Source of the DNA: Bacteroides sp.
GTDB taxonomy: Bacteria > Bacteroidota > Bacteroidia > Bacteroidales > Bacteroidaceae
Direction of reading: 5' to 3'
Assembly: GCF_028690125.1 (NCBI RefSeq)
Contig: NZ_JAQVBV010000001.1
Coordinates: forward strand, 248,001 to 312,000
DNA length: 64,000 bases
A program made the translations under genes and the position numbers. Positions within the stretch are counted from its first letter, which is position 1. The number at the start of each line of letters is the position of its first letter. Below the pieces are notes generated by a model. It worked only from the letters and a program-made list of their open reading frames with translations, ran no database searches and was not told where the DNA came from. Shown here piece after piece: positions 1-8,967 of this stretch.

Positions 1-1
1 C

Positions 2-2359
2 ATGATGATTGTCATCGGATATTCGTCATATGCACTCATTGTAATCCGTTCTACCGCCAATACTCCGATGGACCAGAACTCACCGGAAGACATCTTTACG
101 CTAGGTGAATATCTCGGCCGTGAACAATATGGAACACGTCCCCTATTCTATGGTCCCGCCTATTCATCAAAAGTGGCGCTTGACATAAAAGACAACTATT
201 GCGTACCACGCCAATCAGAAACCGGAACAAAATATATTCGTAAAGAAAAAACTTCACCGGATGAAAAAGATTCTTATATCGAACTTCCCGGACGAATCGA
301 ATACGAATATGCACAGAATATGCTTTTCCCCCGTATGTACAGTGCCTCACATACCGGACTCTACAAACAATGGGTAGATATAAAAGGCTATGACGTCCCT
401 TACGACCAATGTGGTGAAATGGTGATGGTAAATATGCCTACACAATGGGATAACATCAAATTCTTCTTCTCTTACCAATTGAACTTCATGTACTGGCGTT
501 ATTTCATGTGGAACTTCGCCGGACGTCAGAACGATATTCAAAGCAGTGGAGAAATCGAACATGGAAACTGGATTACAGGTATACCGTTCATTGACAACCT
601 GCTAGTAGGCGATCAAGAATTGCTTCCACAAGATTTGAAAGATAACAAAGGACATAATGTCTTTTACTGTCTACCATTGATACTCGGTTTAATCGGACTC
701 TTCTGGCAGGCCTACCATAGCGAACGCGGTATCCAGCAATTCTGGGTAGTCTTCTTCCTGTTCTTTATGACAGGCATCGCCATCGTGCTCTACCTTAACC
801 AGACACCTGCACAGCCTCGTGAACGTGACTATGCATATGCAGGTTCTTTCTATGCCTTTGCCATTTGGATAGGCATGGGAGTAGCAGGCATCATCCGTAT
901 GCTTCGGGAATACTGCAAAATGCAAGAACTTCCGGCAGCCATTTTGGCTTCCGTAGTTTGCTTAATCGTTCCCATTCAAATGGCAGGACAAACTTGGGAT
1001 GACCACGATCGCAGCGGACGTTTCGTTGCCCGTGATTTCGGTCAAAACTACCTGATGACCCTTCAAGAAGAAGGAAATCCAATCATCTTTACCAATGGTG
1101 ATAATGATACCTTCCCTCTGTGGTACAATCAGGAGACAGAAGAATTCCGCACCGACACCCGGACTTGTAACCTAAGCTATTTGCAGACTGATTGGTACAT
1201 CGACCAGATGAAACGCCCGGCTTACAATTCACCCTCACTCCCTATTACCTGGGACCGTCTGGAATATGTAGAAGGTCAGAATGAATATATCTCCATCCGT
1301 CCGGAAGTAAAAACGCTTATTGACAACTACTTCAAACAAGCAAATGAATTGGCTGCCAAAGGAGACACCACCGTTTTGTCACTCGTTCACTCCATCTTTG
1401 GTGAAAATCCTTATGAACTGAAAGAAATCATCAACCGCTGGATGCTCGGCAAGAACGACCAACTTAGGGAATTGCTTAAAAAGACGGGAGAAGGAATTGA
1501 ACTACCTCTTGTACCTACAGACAGTATTGTCATGAAAATCGACAAAGAAGCTGTCCGCCGCTCCGGCATGAAGATACCGGAAGCTCTGGGCGACTCTATC
1601 CCCGAATACATGACCATTCTGCTGAGAGACGCTAACGGTAGCCCCAAACGCGCGCTCTACAAGAGTGAACTGATGATGCTCGAAATGTTGGCTAACGCTA
1701 ATTGGGAACGCCCTATTTATATGGCAATCACCGTAGGTAGTGAAAACCATCTGAACATGGCCAACCATTTTGTACAGGAAGGACTTGCCTACCGCTTTAC
1801 TCCATTCGATACGGAAAATCTGGAGAGTAAAATAGACAGTGATAAGATGTATGACAACCTGATGAACAAATTCAAGTTCGGAGGCATCGACAAACCGGGT
1901 ATTTACATTGACGAAAATGTAATGCGTATGTGTGACACACACCGTCGTATCTTCACCCAGCTTGTAGGCCAACTCATCAAAGAAGGCAAAAAAGACAAGG
2001 CTCTTGCCGCACTGGACTATGCTGAAAAGATGATACCTGCATACAACGTACCATATGACTGGAGAAACGGAGCTTTCCAAATGGCTGAATCATACTACCA
2101 ATTGGGACAGAATGAAAAAGCAGATAAAATAATGGATGCTCTTGCCAACAAGTCACTCGAATATATGATCTGGTATCTAAGCCTGACTGACAGCCAACTG
2201 GCTATCGCAAGCGAAAACTTTATGTATAATGCAAGCTTACTTGACGCTGAAGTTCGCCTGTTGGAAAAATACAAATCAGAAAAACTCGCAAAACATTATT
2301 CGGAACAACTCGAAAAGCTTTACAACGAGTATGTAACCCTAATGAAAGGAAAACAATAA
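2..2359 (+). CDS. DUF2723 family membrane protein (5' end outside window)
   Basis: The open frame enters from the left edge, so this is the C-terminal 785 residues of a larger protein. An N-terminal membrane part is visible, with hydrophobic segments near residues 150-170, 220-265 and 280-330. A long soluble tail follows. The order (multi-pass region, then soluble domain) and segments such as NPIIFTNGDNDTFPLWY and ERPIYMAITV fit DUF2723, a Bacteroidota family distantly related to PMT-type glycosyltransferases; family members are usually over 1000 residues. The last 120 residues look helical and TPR-like. Substrate and reaction cannot be read from the sequence. The tail resembles the two secreted proteins at 31170-33724 (see findings). 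Confidence 0.8.
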   Translation: MMIVIGYSSYALIVIRSTANTPMDQNSPEDIFTLGEYLGREQYGTRPLFYGPAYSSKVALDIKDNYCVPRQSETGTKYIRKEKTSPDEKDSYIELPGRIEYEYAQNMLFPRMYSASHTGLYKQWVDIKGYDVPYDQCGEMVMVNMPTQWDNIKFFFSYQLNFMYWRYFMWNFAGRQNDIQSSGEIEHGNWITGIPFIDNLLVGDQELLPQDLKDNKGHNVFYCLPLILGLIGLFWQAYHSERGIQQFWVVFFLFFMTGIAIVLYLNQTPAQPRERDYAYAGSFYAFAIWIGMGVAGIIRMLREYCKMQELPAAILASVVCLIVPIQMAGQTWDDHDRSGRFVARDFGQNYLMTLQEEGNPIIFTNGDNDTFPLWYNQETEEFRTDTRTCNLSYLQTDWYIDQMKRPAYNSPSLPITWDRLEYVEGQNEYISIRPEVKTLIDNYFKQANELAAKGDTTVLSLVHSIFGENPYELKEIINRWMLGKNDQLRELLKKTGEGIELPLVPTDSIVMKIDKEAVRRSGMKIPEALGDSIPEYMTILLRDANGSPKRALYKSELMMLEMLANANWERPIYMAITVGSENHLNMANHFVQEGLAYRFTPFDTENLESKIDSDKMYDNLMNKFKFGGIDKPGIYIDENVMRMCDTHRRIFTQLVGQLIKEGKKDKALAALDYAEKMIPAYNVPYDWRNGAFQMAESYYQLGQNEKADKIMDALANKSLEYMIWYLSLTDSQLAIASENFMYNASLLDAEVRLLEKYKSEKLAKHYSEQLEKLYNEYVTLMKGKQ

Positions 2360-2457
2360 TTAATAAAGAGTGAAGAATGAAGAATTGGCTGTGTACTTAT
2401 CCACAGATAATTCCTTATTCTTCACTCTTCATTCATTCTTAATTCTTCATTCTTTTT
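2360..2457. repeat. AT-rich quasi-palindromic repeat before deacetylase gene
   Basis: The whole gap between the DUF2723 gene and the next start codon is made of reiterated words: AAGAGTGAAGAATGAAGAATT near 2366, then the complementary motifs TTCTTCACTCTTCATTC and AATTCTTCATTCTT up to the ATG at 2458. The two halves could form an imperfect hairpin. Similar AT-rich repeats lie just upstream of metK, the radical SAM gene and DUF4861/kduD. Confidence 0.6.
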
Positions 2458-3072
2458 ATGTTTATAGAACAACCACCTTGGCTTTTCCGAGCGTTGTATC
2501 CACAAGCCATCTTCCGTATGAACCCAAACGAACGGGCAGTTTATCTGACCTTCGATGACGGACCTATCCCGGAAGTAACTCCCTGGGTGCTGGAGCTACT
2601 GGAAAAACATGATATTAAAGCCACTTTCTTCATGGTAGGCGACAACATCCGCAAACACCCGGATGAATACCGCATGGTGGTAGAAAAAGGACATTGCATT
2701 GGCAACCACACTTTCAACCACATCCGCGGATTCGAATATTCCAACCCGGAATACCTCGCAAACACGAAACTAGTAGACGAAATGATTCATTCCGAACTAT
2801 TTCGGCCCCCACACGGTCATATGGGATTCCGACAGTATTACACACTGCGACATCATTATCGAATTATTATGTGGGACCTTGTAACACGTGATTACAGTAA
2901 AAGAATGCGTCCCGAACAAGTCCTGAACAACGTAAAACGTTATGTACGAAACGGCTCTATCATTACTTTTCACGACTCCCTGAAATCCTGGAATAACGGA
3001 AATCTACAATACGCTCTTCCCCGATCAATCGAGTTTCTGAAAGCAGAAGGATATGAGTTTAAAGTATTATAA
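2458..3072 (+). CDS. Polysaccharide deacetylase (NodB homology domain)
   Basis: This 204-residue protein is almost entirely one NodB domain of the carbohydrate esterase 4 type. The metal and catalytic motif TFDDGP lies at residues 31-36 (D33, D34) and the metal-binding HTFNH motif at 84-88. RPPHGH corresponds to motif 3 and the C-terminal ITFHDS to motif 5. The family removes N- or O-acetyl groups from polysaccharides such as peptidoglycan or chitin-like polymers; the substrate here is unknown. No clear signal peptide is seen, so the protein is cytoplasmic or uses an atypical export route. The ATG at 2458 directly follows the AT-rich repeat. The gene runs in the same direction as DUF2723 and queG. 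Confidence 0.9.
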   Translation: MFIEQPPWLFRALYPQAIFRMNPNERAVYLTFDDGPIPEVTPWVLELLEKHDIKATFFMVGDNIRKHPDEYRMVVEKGHCIGNHTFNHIRGFEYSNPEYLANTKLVDEMIHSELFRPPHGHMGFRQYYTLRHHYRIIMWDLVTRDYSKRMRPEQVLNNVKRYVRNGSIITFHDSLKSWNNGNLQYALPRSIEFLKAEGYEFKVL

Positions 3073-3133
3073 CCTGCAAAATGCCGAAGTCAGATTTGCT
3101 ACAAGAAATGTTTAACGAGACCAGTATTTTTAT

Positions 3134-4129
3134 ATGGATACAACCCTCTCCTCCGAACAAATAAAAGCCGAAGCCACCCGCCTCGGCTTTTCCGCTTGTG
3201 GGCTGGCACCTGCCGAGGCTGTCAATGACACAACAACTGCTTCCTTTCAGCAATGGCTGTCAGACGGCTGTCAGGCAGAAATGACTTATATGCAGAATTA
3301 TGAAGATAAACGCCTTGACCCACGTTTATTGGTAGAAGGAGCACGTACAGTGATCAGTGTTGCACTAAACTATTATCCGGAGACCAAACTTCCGGAAGAA
3401 GAATATCAGATAGCCTGGTATGCCTACGGAAAAGATTATCATGATGTCATTAAAGCAAAGCTAAATGCTCTATTGGAATTTATCAAGGAGAAATATATTA
3501 GCTTCACCACTTCACCGGAAATAAACCTAACAACCACCCCTAGTCCCCCCCTACCCGTCAGCGGTCGCATCTTTTGCGACACCGCTCCTATACTTGAACG
3601 ATACTGGGCTTGGCGCACCGGACTCGGATGGATAGGAAAAAACACGCAACTAATCATTCCTCATGCCGGCTCCTGCTTCTTTTTAGGAGAGATAATCATC
3701 AATATAGCAGCCGATAATTACGATATTCCACAAAAAAACCGTTGCGGTATATGTACACGTTGCATCAACACCTGTCCGACGAAAGCATTAGAAGCCCCTT
3801 ACCGGCTCAATTCCGAAAGATGTCTCTCTTACCTTACCATTGAGCACCGTGGGAACCTTACGCTCGATATAGGGCAAAAAATGGGCAAAAAGATATACGG
3901 ATGCGATGAATGCCAGCGTGTCTGTCCGTGGAATCGCTATTCCACCCCTTGCAAAACAGAAGAATTCCGCCCTTCTGACTCATTACTGGAAATGAAAAAA
4001 AGCAATTGGCACAGTCTGACAGAAGAGCAATATAAAACCCTCTTCAAGGGAAGTGCCGTGAAGAGGGTGAAATATCAGGGACTAATGAGAAATATTCGTT
4101 CGATTAACGAATCGGCTGAGTCTGAATAA
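3134..4129 (+). CDS. queG: Epoxyqueuosine reductase QueG
   Basis: QueG carries out the last step of queuosine synthesis, reducing epoxyqueuosine to queuosine in tRNA with a cobalamin and two [4Fe-4S] clusters. The ferredoxin-like cysteine motifs are clear: CGICTRCINTCP starting near residue 204 and CDECQRVCPW near 257. The conserved core GRIFCDTAP...LER and GLGWIGKN is also present. Length (331 residues) is somewhat above what I expect because an extra proline/threonine-rich segment of roughly 20 residues lies just before GRIFCD (see repeat entry). queA, acting one step earlier, is in this window at 18309-19367. The stop lies 8 bp from the convergent DUF4861 gene with no terminator between them. 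Confidence 0.95.
   Translation: MDTTLSSEQIKAEATRLGFSACGLAPAEAVNDTTTASFQQWLSDGCQAEMTYMQNYEDKRLDPRLLVEGARTVISVALNYYPETKLPEEEYQIAWYAYGKDYHDVIKAKLNALLEFIKEKYISFTTSPEINLTTTPSPPLPVSGRIFCDTAPILERYWAWRTGLGWIGKNTQLIIPHAGSCFFLGEIIINIAADNYDIPQKNRCGICTRCINTCPTKALEAPYRLNSERCLSYLTIEHRGNLTLDIGQKMGKKIYGCDECQRVCPWNRYSTPCKTEEFRPSDSLLEMKKSNWHSLTEEQYKTLFKGSAVKRVKYQGLMRNIRSINESAESE
3502..3561 (+). repeat. Candidate in-frame insertion within queG
   Basis: This stretch encodes a low-complexity segment (FTTSPEINLTTTPSPPLPVS) between the helix ending in FIKEKY and the conserved GRIFCDTAP motif. The DNA is unlike its surroundings, with a C-rich run CACCCCTAGTCCCCCCCTACCC at about 3535-3556. From what I know of the family the two flanks normally join with only a few residues between. 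It keeps the frame open, so it looks like a tolerated insertion of a short repeat in a surface loop. Confidence 0.45.
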
Positions 4130-4137
4130 ACAACCGC

Positions 4138-5391
4138 TTAATATGCTACAGTAAGTGGAGTCCGTAATTTCTGCACATACTGAAACATATATTCATTCCA
4201 GGCATCAACCGTTTTAATAGCTGCCTTATCCCACGCAGAACCCCAGTAATAAGTATATGCAGAACCCGGTTGATAATCAGTCACCGCCAATAAATGACCG
4301 TCAGCACCCATACGTTCCTCCTTTTTCTCCTTTTCAGAGAAAAGCACAGCTTTAGCTTCATTTATCTGAGTCGGGAAAGCAGCCCCCATAAACATTTTAC
4401 CATTTCCGGCCTCCGGATTTCCTGTTGGGTCTACATAAGTCATATAACCATTAGCAACATCAGTCTTTATTGTCCCGTCCGGCTCATGAAGAACAATTCC
4501 CGTCACCACAGGTACTGACTCTTTAAGATTGGTATAAGATACCACAGTTTTATTCAGATAAGAACCGGCATCCAATGCAATAACGCGGGTCTCCACTACA
4601 TTTGAATCACCACCCACCACCAACGGATTATACTCTAATTTTACAGTAAAACGTAAGGGACCATTATCCAGAATTTCCTGTGTACGATAGCAATAAGGAT
4701 AAATAATGGTATCACCCACCATCAATGCAGACGTACCACCTCCCAATGTAGGACCGACATTATAACAATCCATTCCATTACCATGATCGATATGATATGA
4801 AATAGCACGTTCCAATTCGCCGGCAGCCTCAGGATCAGTCTTCTTCAGTTCAGCTATTTTCGCCCGTTTCTCCTTGTTTACTTCCTCAGCGTAACGAGCT
4901 TCCACAACCGGTTGCGTTGTATTATACTTAGTAAATACATCAAAACCGAATCCACGTTCGCCACGTTTCTGCAAAGCCGGACCATAAGCACGGAAAGCAA
5001 CCAGATCATTCTCCCAAGCTACATCATCCAAGCGTTCCGGATAATATTTGCCACAAGCTATCACATTATAAGGTTCCGGCATACCTTCCTGAATGGTATA
5101 AGTAGCCGTCCCATTCCCTTTCACCGTAGCAGGAAAAACAACCTTCTCATCATAAGTTACTTGGTAAGGAACTTGCTGCCCATCTATGTCAAGTACTACA
5201 ATCTGCGCTGTATCTGCCAATTTCAACTTGGCAACTACATCACTCATTGGAACCTCAACCATCTCTCCGGTACGTTCGAGCGCCAAAGAATTCGTCACTG
5301 TGACTGTCATTATCTGCTTACCATCTACGCAAGAGGAAACAAGACACATCATGGCAACAGTTATCAGAACAAATATTTTTCTCACTTTCAT
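4138..5391 (-). CDS. DUF4861 lipoprotein of pectin/uronate locus
   Basis: The protein has 417 residues and begins with a lipoprotein-type signal (MKVRKIFVLITVAMMCLVSSC, lipobox cysteine near residue 21), so it is probably anchored facing the periplasm. The rest matches the layout of DUF4861, a family found beside kduI/kduD in Bacteroides pectin and rhamnogalacturonan loci. It has the beta-rich composition and aromatic/glycine motifs of a carbohydrate-active domain (HGNGMDCYNVGPTLGGG, ...YTYYWGSAWD near the end). The gene lies downstream of kduD on the same strand, separated by an AT-rich repeat. A role on uronic-acid oligosaccharides is inferred from context; no reaction can be assigned. Confidence 0.8.
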   Translation of the reverse strand: MKVRKIFVLITVAMMCLVSSCVDGKQIMTVTVTNSLALERTGEMVEVPMSDVVAKLKLADTAQIVVLDIDGQQVPYQVTYDEKVVFPATVKGNGTATYTIQEGMPEPYNVIACGKYYPERLDDVAWENDLVAFRAYGPALQKRGERGFGFDVFTKYNTTQPVVEARYAEEVNKEKRAKIAELKKTDPEAAGELERAISYHIDHGNGMDCYNVGPTLGGGTSALMVGDTIIYPYCYRTQEILDNGPLRFTVKLEYNPLVVGGDSNVVETRVIALDAGSYLNKTVVSYTNLKESVPVVTGIVLHEPDGTIKTDVANGYMTYVDPTGNPEAGNGKMFMGAAFPTQINEAKAVLFSEKEKKEERMGADGHLLAVTDYQPGSAYTYYWGSAWDKAAIKTVDAWNEYMFQYVQKLRTPLTVAY

Positions 5392-5508
5392 TTAGATTTA
5401 TAATGAATCAATAGATAATGAAGATTAGACTAAAAAATAAAGAAATTGATAATGGATATTCATAGCTGCACAGCCACAATTATCCATCATCAATCATCTA
5501 TTAAAAAA
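5392..5508. repeat. AT-rich imperfect palindrome between kduD and DUF4861
   Basis: The 117-bp gap contains words such as ATAGATAATGAAG and AATTGATAATGGATA mirrored by ATTATCCATCATCAATCATCTATT on the other side of a GC-richer centre (CATAGCTGCACAGCC). It may form a hairpin in the kduD-DUF4861 mRNA. It belongs with the other AT-rich repeats described at 2360, 16811 and 50456. Confidence 0.45.
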
Positions 5509-6312
5509 CTATTTTGGTTGTTTGCCGATATAAGCCAGGATACCTCCGTCTACATAGAGGATGTGTCCATTGACGGCATTAGAGGCTTCTGAAGCCAGGA
5601 ATACCGCAGGACCTGTAAGCTCCTGAGGATCTAACCAGCGACCGGCAGGAGTCTTGGCACAAATAAATGAATCAAACGGATGACAGCTACCATCCGGTTG
5701 TTTTTCGCGCAAAGGAGCAGTCTGCGGAGTAGCAATATAACCCGGACCGATACCATTACACTGAATATTATATTCACCATATTCAGAACAAATGTTACGA
5801 GTCAGCATCTTCAAGCCACCTTTGGCAGCGGCATAAGCAGATACTGTTTCACGACCCAACTCTGACATCATAGAGCAAATATTGATAATCTTACCATGAC
5901 CCTTTTTCATCATTGCAGGCAGTACAGCCTTAGACAGAATGAAAGGAGCATTCAAGTCAATATCAATCACACGGCGGAAATCAGCAGCTTCCATCTCGTG
6001 CATAGGAACACGGCGGATAATACCTGCATTATTTACAAGGATATCAACGCTGCCAACTTCTTTTTCAATCGAGGCAACCATAGCTTGAACAGCCGGTTCG
6101 TCTGTTACATCGCATACATAACCGTGAGCCTTAATTCCCTTTTCGGCATAAGCAGCCATTCCTTTATCTACTAATTCCTGGTTGATATCATTGAAACAGA
6201 TAGTAGCACCTTGTTCTGCATAAGCTGAAGCAATAGCAAAACCAATACCATATGAAGCACCTGTAACAAGAGCTACTTTACCTTCCAAAGAAAAATTCAA
6301 ATACTGATTCAT
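5509..6312 (-). CDS. kduD: KduD-type 2-dehydro-3-deoxy-D-gluconate 5-dehydrogenase
   Basis: This is a classical short-chain dehydrogenase of 267 residues. The cofactor motif TGASYGIG is at residues 17-24, NNAG at 94-97, and the catalytic tyrosine and lysine are Y160 and K164 in SAYAAAKGG. KduD reduces 2,5-diketo-3-deoxygluconate to 2-keto-3-deoxygluconate in the pathway that handles unsaturated uronates released by pectate lyases and unsaturated-uronyl hydrolases. The assignment rests on close linkage to kduI, 38 bp upstream on the same strand. Without this context, gluconate 5-dehydrogenase would be an equally good name. Confidence 0.9.
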   Translation of the reverse strand: MNQYLNFSLEGKVALVTGASYGIGFAIASAYAEQGATICFNDINQELVDKGMAAYAEKGIKAHGYVCDVTDEPAVQAMVASIEKEVGSVDILVNNAGIIRRVPMHEMEAADFRRVIDIDLNAPFILSKAVLPAMMKKGHGKIINICSMMSELGRETVSAYAAAKGGLKMLTRNICSEYGEYNIQCNGIGPGYIATPQTAPLREKQPDGSCHPFDSFICAKTPAGRWLDPQELTGPAVFLASEASNAVNGHILYVDGGILAYIGKQPK

Positions 6313-6350
6313 AATCTTTTGTTATTAAATTAAGAGAATTATTTAAATTA

Positions 6351-7193
6351 TTATTTTAAATCCGTAATCAATGAGAAGTCCTGATCTCCATAATCAAGAT
6401 TCTCTCCACCCATTCCCCAGATAAAAGTATAATTATGGGTAGCAGCCGCCGAGTGAATAGACCATTCGGGAGAAAGAACAGCCTGATCACCTTTCATCCA
6501 TACGTGGCGTGTTTCGCCTACCTCACCCATGAAATGACAAATAGCATGATCTTCCGGAATCTCAAAGTAGAAATAAGCTTCCATCCGACGGCTATGTACA
6601 TGAGCCGGCATTGTATTCCAAACACTACCCGGTGCCAATTCCGTCATACCCATCTGTAACTGGCAAGTAGGAAGTACCTGATTCACCAGCATCTTATTAA
6701 TATTACGATGATTAGAGCTTTCCAATGAACCCATTTCGGCTACTACCGCATCAGCTTTTGTCACTTTGCGATCCGGATAATTACGGTGTGCCGTCAGAGA
6801 GTTAAAGTAGAACTTAGCAGGACGGGAAGCATCCTTACTTTCAAAAGTCACCCCACGGTCACCTGAACCCAGGTAAAGGGCTTCTTTATAATCAAGCTCA
6901 AAAATAGCATCGCCAACTTTTACAACACCTGGTCCCCCAACATTAAAAATGCCCATTTCACGACGAGTCAGAAAAAACGGAGCTTTCAAAGGGTCAATTG
7001 CTTCAAGAGTCAGCACCTCTCCTACCGGCAGTGCACCTCCCACTACCATACGGTCGTACATAGAATACACCATATTCACTTCATTGGGGGTAAATATCTT
7101 TTCGATTAAGAAATCGCGACGGATTCTTGTAGTATCATAACTTTTTGCATCCTCCGGATGCGCAGCATAGCGAATTTCATAGTTCGTTTTCAT
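6351..7193 (-). CDS. kduI: KduI 5-keto-4-deoxyuronate isomerase
   Basis: KduI converts 5-keto-4-deoxyuronate to 2,5-diketo-3-deoxygluconate in the cytoplasm, the step before KduD. With the start chosen here (ATG at 7193) the protein has 280 residues, close to the E. coli enzyme. The zinc ligands fall at H198, H200, E205 and H247 (motif MPAHVHSRRMEAYFYF, then HSAA). The open frame extends upstream to 7256, but that extension reaches the inferred transcription start from the -7 box at 7261-7268, so it is unlikely to be translated. The gene heads a kduI-kduD-DUF4861 transcription unit. The end product of the GH105 enzyme encoded at 48449-49531 could feed this pathway. Confidence 0.95.
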   Translation of the reverse strand: MKTNYEIRYAAHPEDAKSYDTTRIRRDFLIEKIFTPNEVNMVYSMYDRMVVGGALPVGEVLTLEAIDPLKAPFFLTRREMGIFNVGGPGVVKVGDAIFELDYKEALYLGSGDRGVTFESKDASRPAKFYFNSLTAHRNYPDRKVTKADAVVAEMGSLESSNHRNINKMLVNQVLPTCQLQMGMTELAPGSVWNTMPAHVHSRRMEAYFYFEIPEDHAICHFMGEVGETRHVWMKGDQAVLSPEWSIHSAAATHNYTFIWGMGGENLDYGDQDFSLITDLK

Positions 7194-7260
7194 ACCTTGT
7201 TTATTTATAGTTATTGAATAAATTCTCTGTCTGAGACGCACTTCGTTTACGTGCACGATG

Positions 7261-7268
7261 CAAAAATA
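7261..7268 (-). promoter_or_regulatory. -7 promoter element for kduI
   Basis: On the - strand this reads TATTTTTG, an exact fit to the Bacteroides TAnnTTTG element, about 68 nt upstream of the chosen kduI start. No TTG lies at the ideal -33 distance; the nearest is about 24 nt away. The remainder of the 7194-7507 gap, shared with the divergent BspA-like gene, shows no other element I could recognise. Confidence 0.55.
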
Positions 7269-7507
7269 GCAAAAGAAAACGTCTTTGCATTACAATTTTG
7301 TTCTAATTATCCATCAAAAATGTTCAGAATTGATGCACCATAGATCTTTTTAACGAACTATAATACGATCGCAACACGTTCCCCGGCTAAAACCATTAAA
7401 TCAATTCTTAGATTATATTCCATAAATAAGCATAAGCATTGAACATTAGTTGTTTTATTCACGTTTAATAAAGGGAAATTAACGACCCACTTTAAAATCC
7501 TTTTTCA

Positions 7508-8575
7508 ATGAAGACAACCTACTTATACACAAAAATCGTTTTCGCAATAGCGGTGATTACCCTCACTCTTTTTTCATGTTCTTCACACGAAGACAATAGT
7601 CTATTGCCCAATCCGGAACCTCCCACCGACTCACCGTCCGAACCTACAGTTGAGCCAGATCCTCGTTTGCAGATCACCGATGGCGTATTGACCGGTATTA
7701 CTGAGGCATATGAAGAGATAGTTCTACCAACAAACGTAAAACGGATTAGTAAGGGAGTATTTTACGGAAAAAACATTCGTAAAGTTACTCTTAATGAAGG
7801 CTTGCAGACAATCGAAGAAAATGCTTTTATTTTCTCTACATTAGAAGAAATCAATTTTCCTTCAAGTTTAAAAGAAATCGGGAAATATGCTTTCTACAAA
7901 TGCGAGAAATTAGCTTCTGCAGATTTAAGTAAAACAAAAGTCAAGGAACTTCCCGAAGGCACATTTGGATACTCTGGCATTCAAACCATTACCTTTCCCA
8001 CGACTTTGGAGACAATAGGAGTGCAAGCTTTCCTTAATACTTCTAAATTGGAAACGATCGAAATTCCTACTAGCGTTAAAAGTATTGAGATAGAAGCTTT
8101 CCGTGAATGTAGTGCCACCATTTTAAGTCTGCCAAATAATATATCATTCATAGCTTCTCGTGTATTTTATTATTGTCCCAACCTGCAAGAAGTGAAAACC
8201 CATGGCACTGTGACTCAGGAAAATCCTTATTCTTATATTCAAGCTTACTGCTTTGAAGGATGTCCCGAACTCTCTACCTTCACTATTCCCCAAAATATCC
8301 GCAGTCTTGGACAAGGCCTATTAGGAGGAAACCGCAAAGTTAAGTCTATCACTATCCCCGCTCGTGTAAACCGCATCGCTTTTTCCGCTTTCAATAATAC
8401 CGCGATTGAGAATGTAATAGTTGAACCCGCCTCTCCCCCTGTTGCAGAACTTGCTAGTGACATAGCTTGGTATGGTTTCCCGGATAACGTAAAAAGCATC
8501 CAAGTACCCAATGGCACAGTAGAAAATTATAAAACTGCCCCCGGATGGAAAGAATTTATAAATAAGATACAGTAG
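7508..8575 (+). CDS. BspA-like leucine-rich repeat lipoprotein
   Basis: The 355-residue protein starts with a lipoprotein signal (hydrophobic stretch ending LFSC, acylated cysteine near residue 24). A short proline-rich linker (PNPEPPTDSPSEPTVEPDP) follows, which often spaces a domain from the outer membrane. From about residue 55 onward there are tandem LRR_5/BspA repeats, with recurring patterns such as L.TIEENAF..S.LEEINFPSSLKEIG.YAF. It is probably surface-exposed; BspA-like proteins bind host or bacterial surface ligands. The ligand cannot be inferred. The gene is a single transcription unit, divergent from kduI. Confidence 0.88.
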   Translation: MKTTYLYTKIVFAIAVITLTLFSCSSHEDNSLLPNPEPPTDSPSEPTVEPDPRLQITDGVLTGITEAYEEIVLPTNVKRISKGVFYGKNIRKVTLNEGLQTIEENAFIFSTLEEINFPSSLKEIGKYAFYKCEKLASADLSKTKVKELPEGTFGYSGIQTITFPTTLETIGVQAFLNTSKLETIEIPTSVKSIEIEAFRECSATILSLPNNISFIASRVFYYCPNLQEVKTHGTVTQENPYSYIQAYCFEGCPELSTFTIPQNIRSLGQGLLGGNRKVKSITIPARVNRIAFSAFNNTAIENVIVEPASPPVAELASDIAWYGFPDNVKSIQVPNGTVENYKTAPGWKEFINKIQ

Positions 8576-8583
8576 TTCAGCTA

Positions 8584-8614
8584 TTGACATTTGCCTTTTT
8601 ATTTTGTATCTTTG
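8584..8614 (+). promoter_or_regulatory. Orphan promoter (TTG-N20-TATCTTTG)
   Basis: TTG at 8584-8586, a spacer of exactly 20 nt and TATCTTTG at 8607-8614 make one of the best consensus promoters in the window. It points rightward into an interval without a coding gene; the next gene is convergent. The predicted start is about 8620 and the first strong terminator is at 8700-8735. Confidence 0.6.
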
Positions 8615-8619
8615 AAGGG

Positions 8620-8738
8620 AAAAATAGAAAAAATACAGTATGATAGATATAAAAATAAGGACATAATACCACATAGTAATATATATGTAACGAAAACCAG
8701 TGAGGAAAAATCAGAATTGATTTTTCCTCACTTTGTTT
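8620..8738 (+). ncRNA. Candidate small RNA, about 115 nt
   Basis: The interval is bounded by the consensus promoter at 8584-8614 and a perfect 14-bp stem terminator at 8700-8731. The only reading frame is an 8-codon one starting at 8640, too short to be persuasive. The RNA would be AT-rich with an unstructured 5' part and end in the terminator hairpin. No known family is recognised. The call rests only on the promoter-terminator pair. Confidence 0.4.
8700..8735 (+). terminator. Rho-independent-type terminator
   Basis: A perfect 14-bp stem (GTGAGGAAAAATCA, 8700-8713, with its complement at 8718-8731) encloses a 4-nt loop GAAT and is followed by TTTG. It could end both the BspA-like mRNA and the candidate small RNA. 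Confidence 0.75.
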
Positions 8739-8808
8739 ATATAATCAATATTCCTTAGAAACTCAGCTAAAATAGTTTATTAATAAACACTGATACCGTT
8801 TATGCATA

Positions 8809-8845
8809 AACTCATCAACTGTTTATTATAAATAGTTGATGAGTT
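8809..8845. repeat. 12-bp perfect inverted repeat
   Basis: AACTCATCAACT at 8809-8820 is mirrored exactly at 8834-8845 with 13 nt between. It lies 120 bp beyond the stop of the convergent endonuclease-like gene. It has no T-run of note, so it may be a weak terminator or an operator. The rest of 8739-8967 shows nothing recognisable. Confidence 0.5.
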
Positions 8846-8967
8846 ACTTATAAAACAAAATTTAATGTAGACTATAGATGATCTTACAAAATAAAAAGAA
8901 GCATAATTAAGAATATAAAAAGAAAGAAAATCAATCAACAATCCGGACAAAACACATTTTATAATAA

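Noticed and set aside
1502..2080. Antisense frame of 192 codons inside the DUF2723 gene
   Set aside because: Overlaps a real gene completely and shows low-complexity translation without motifs.
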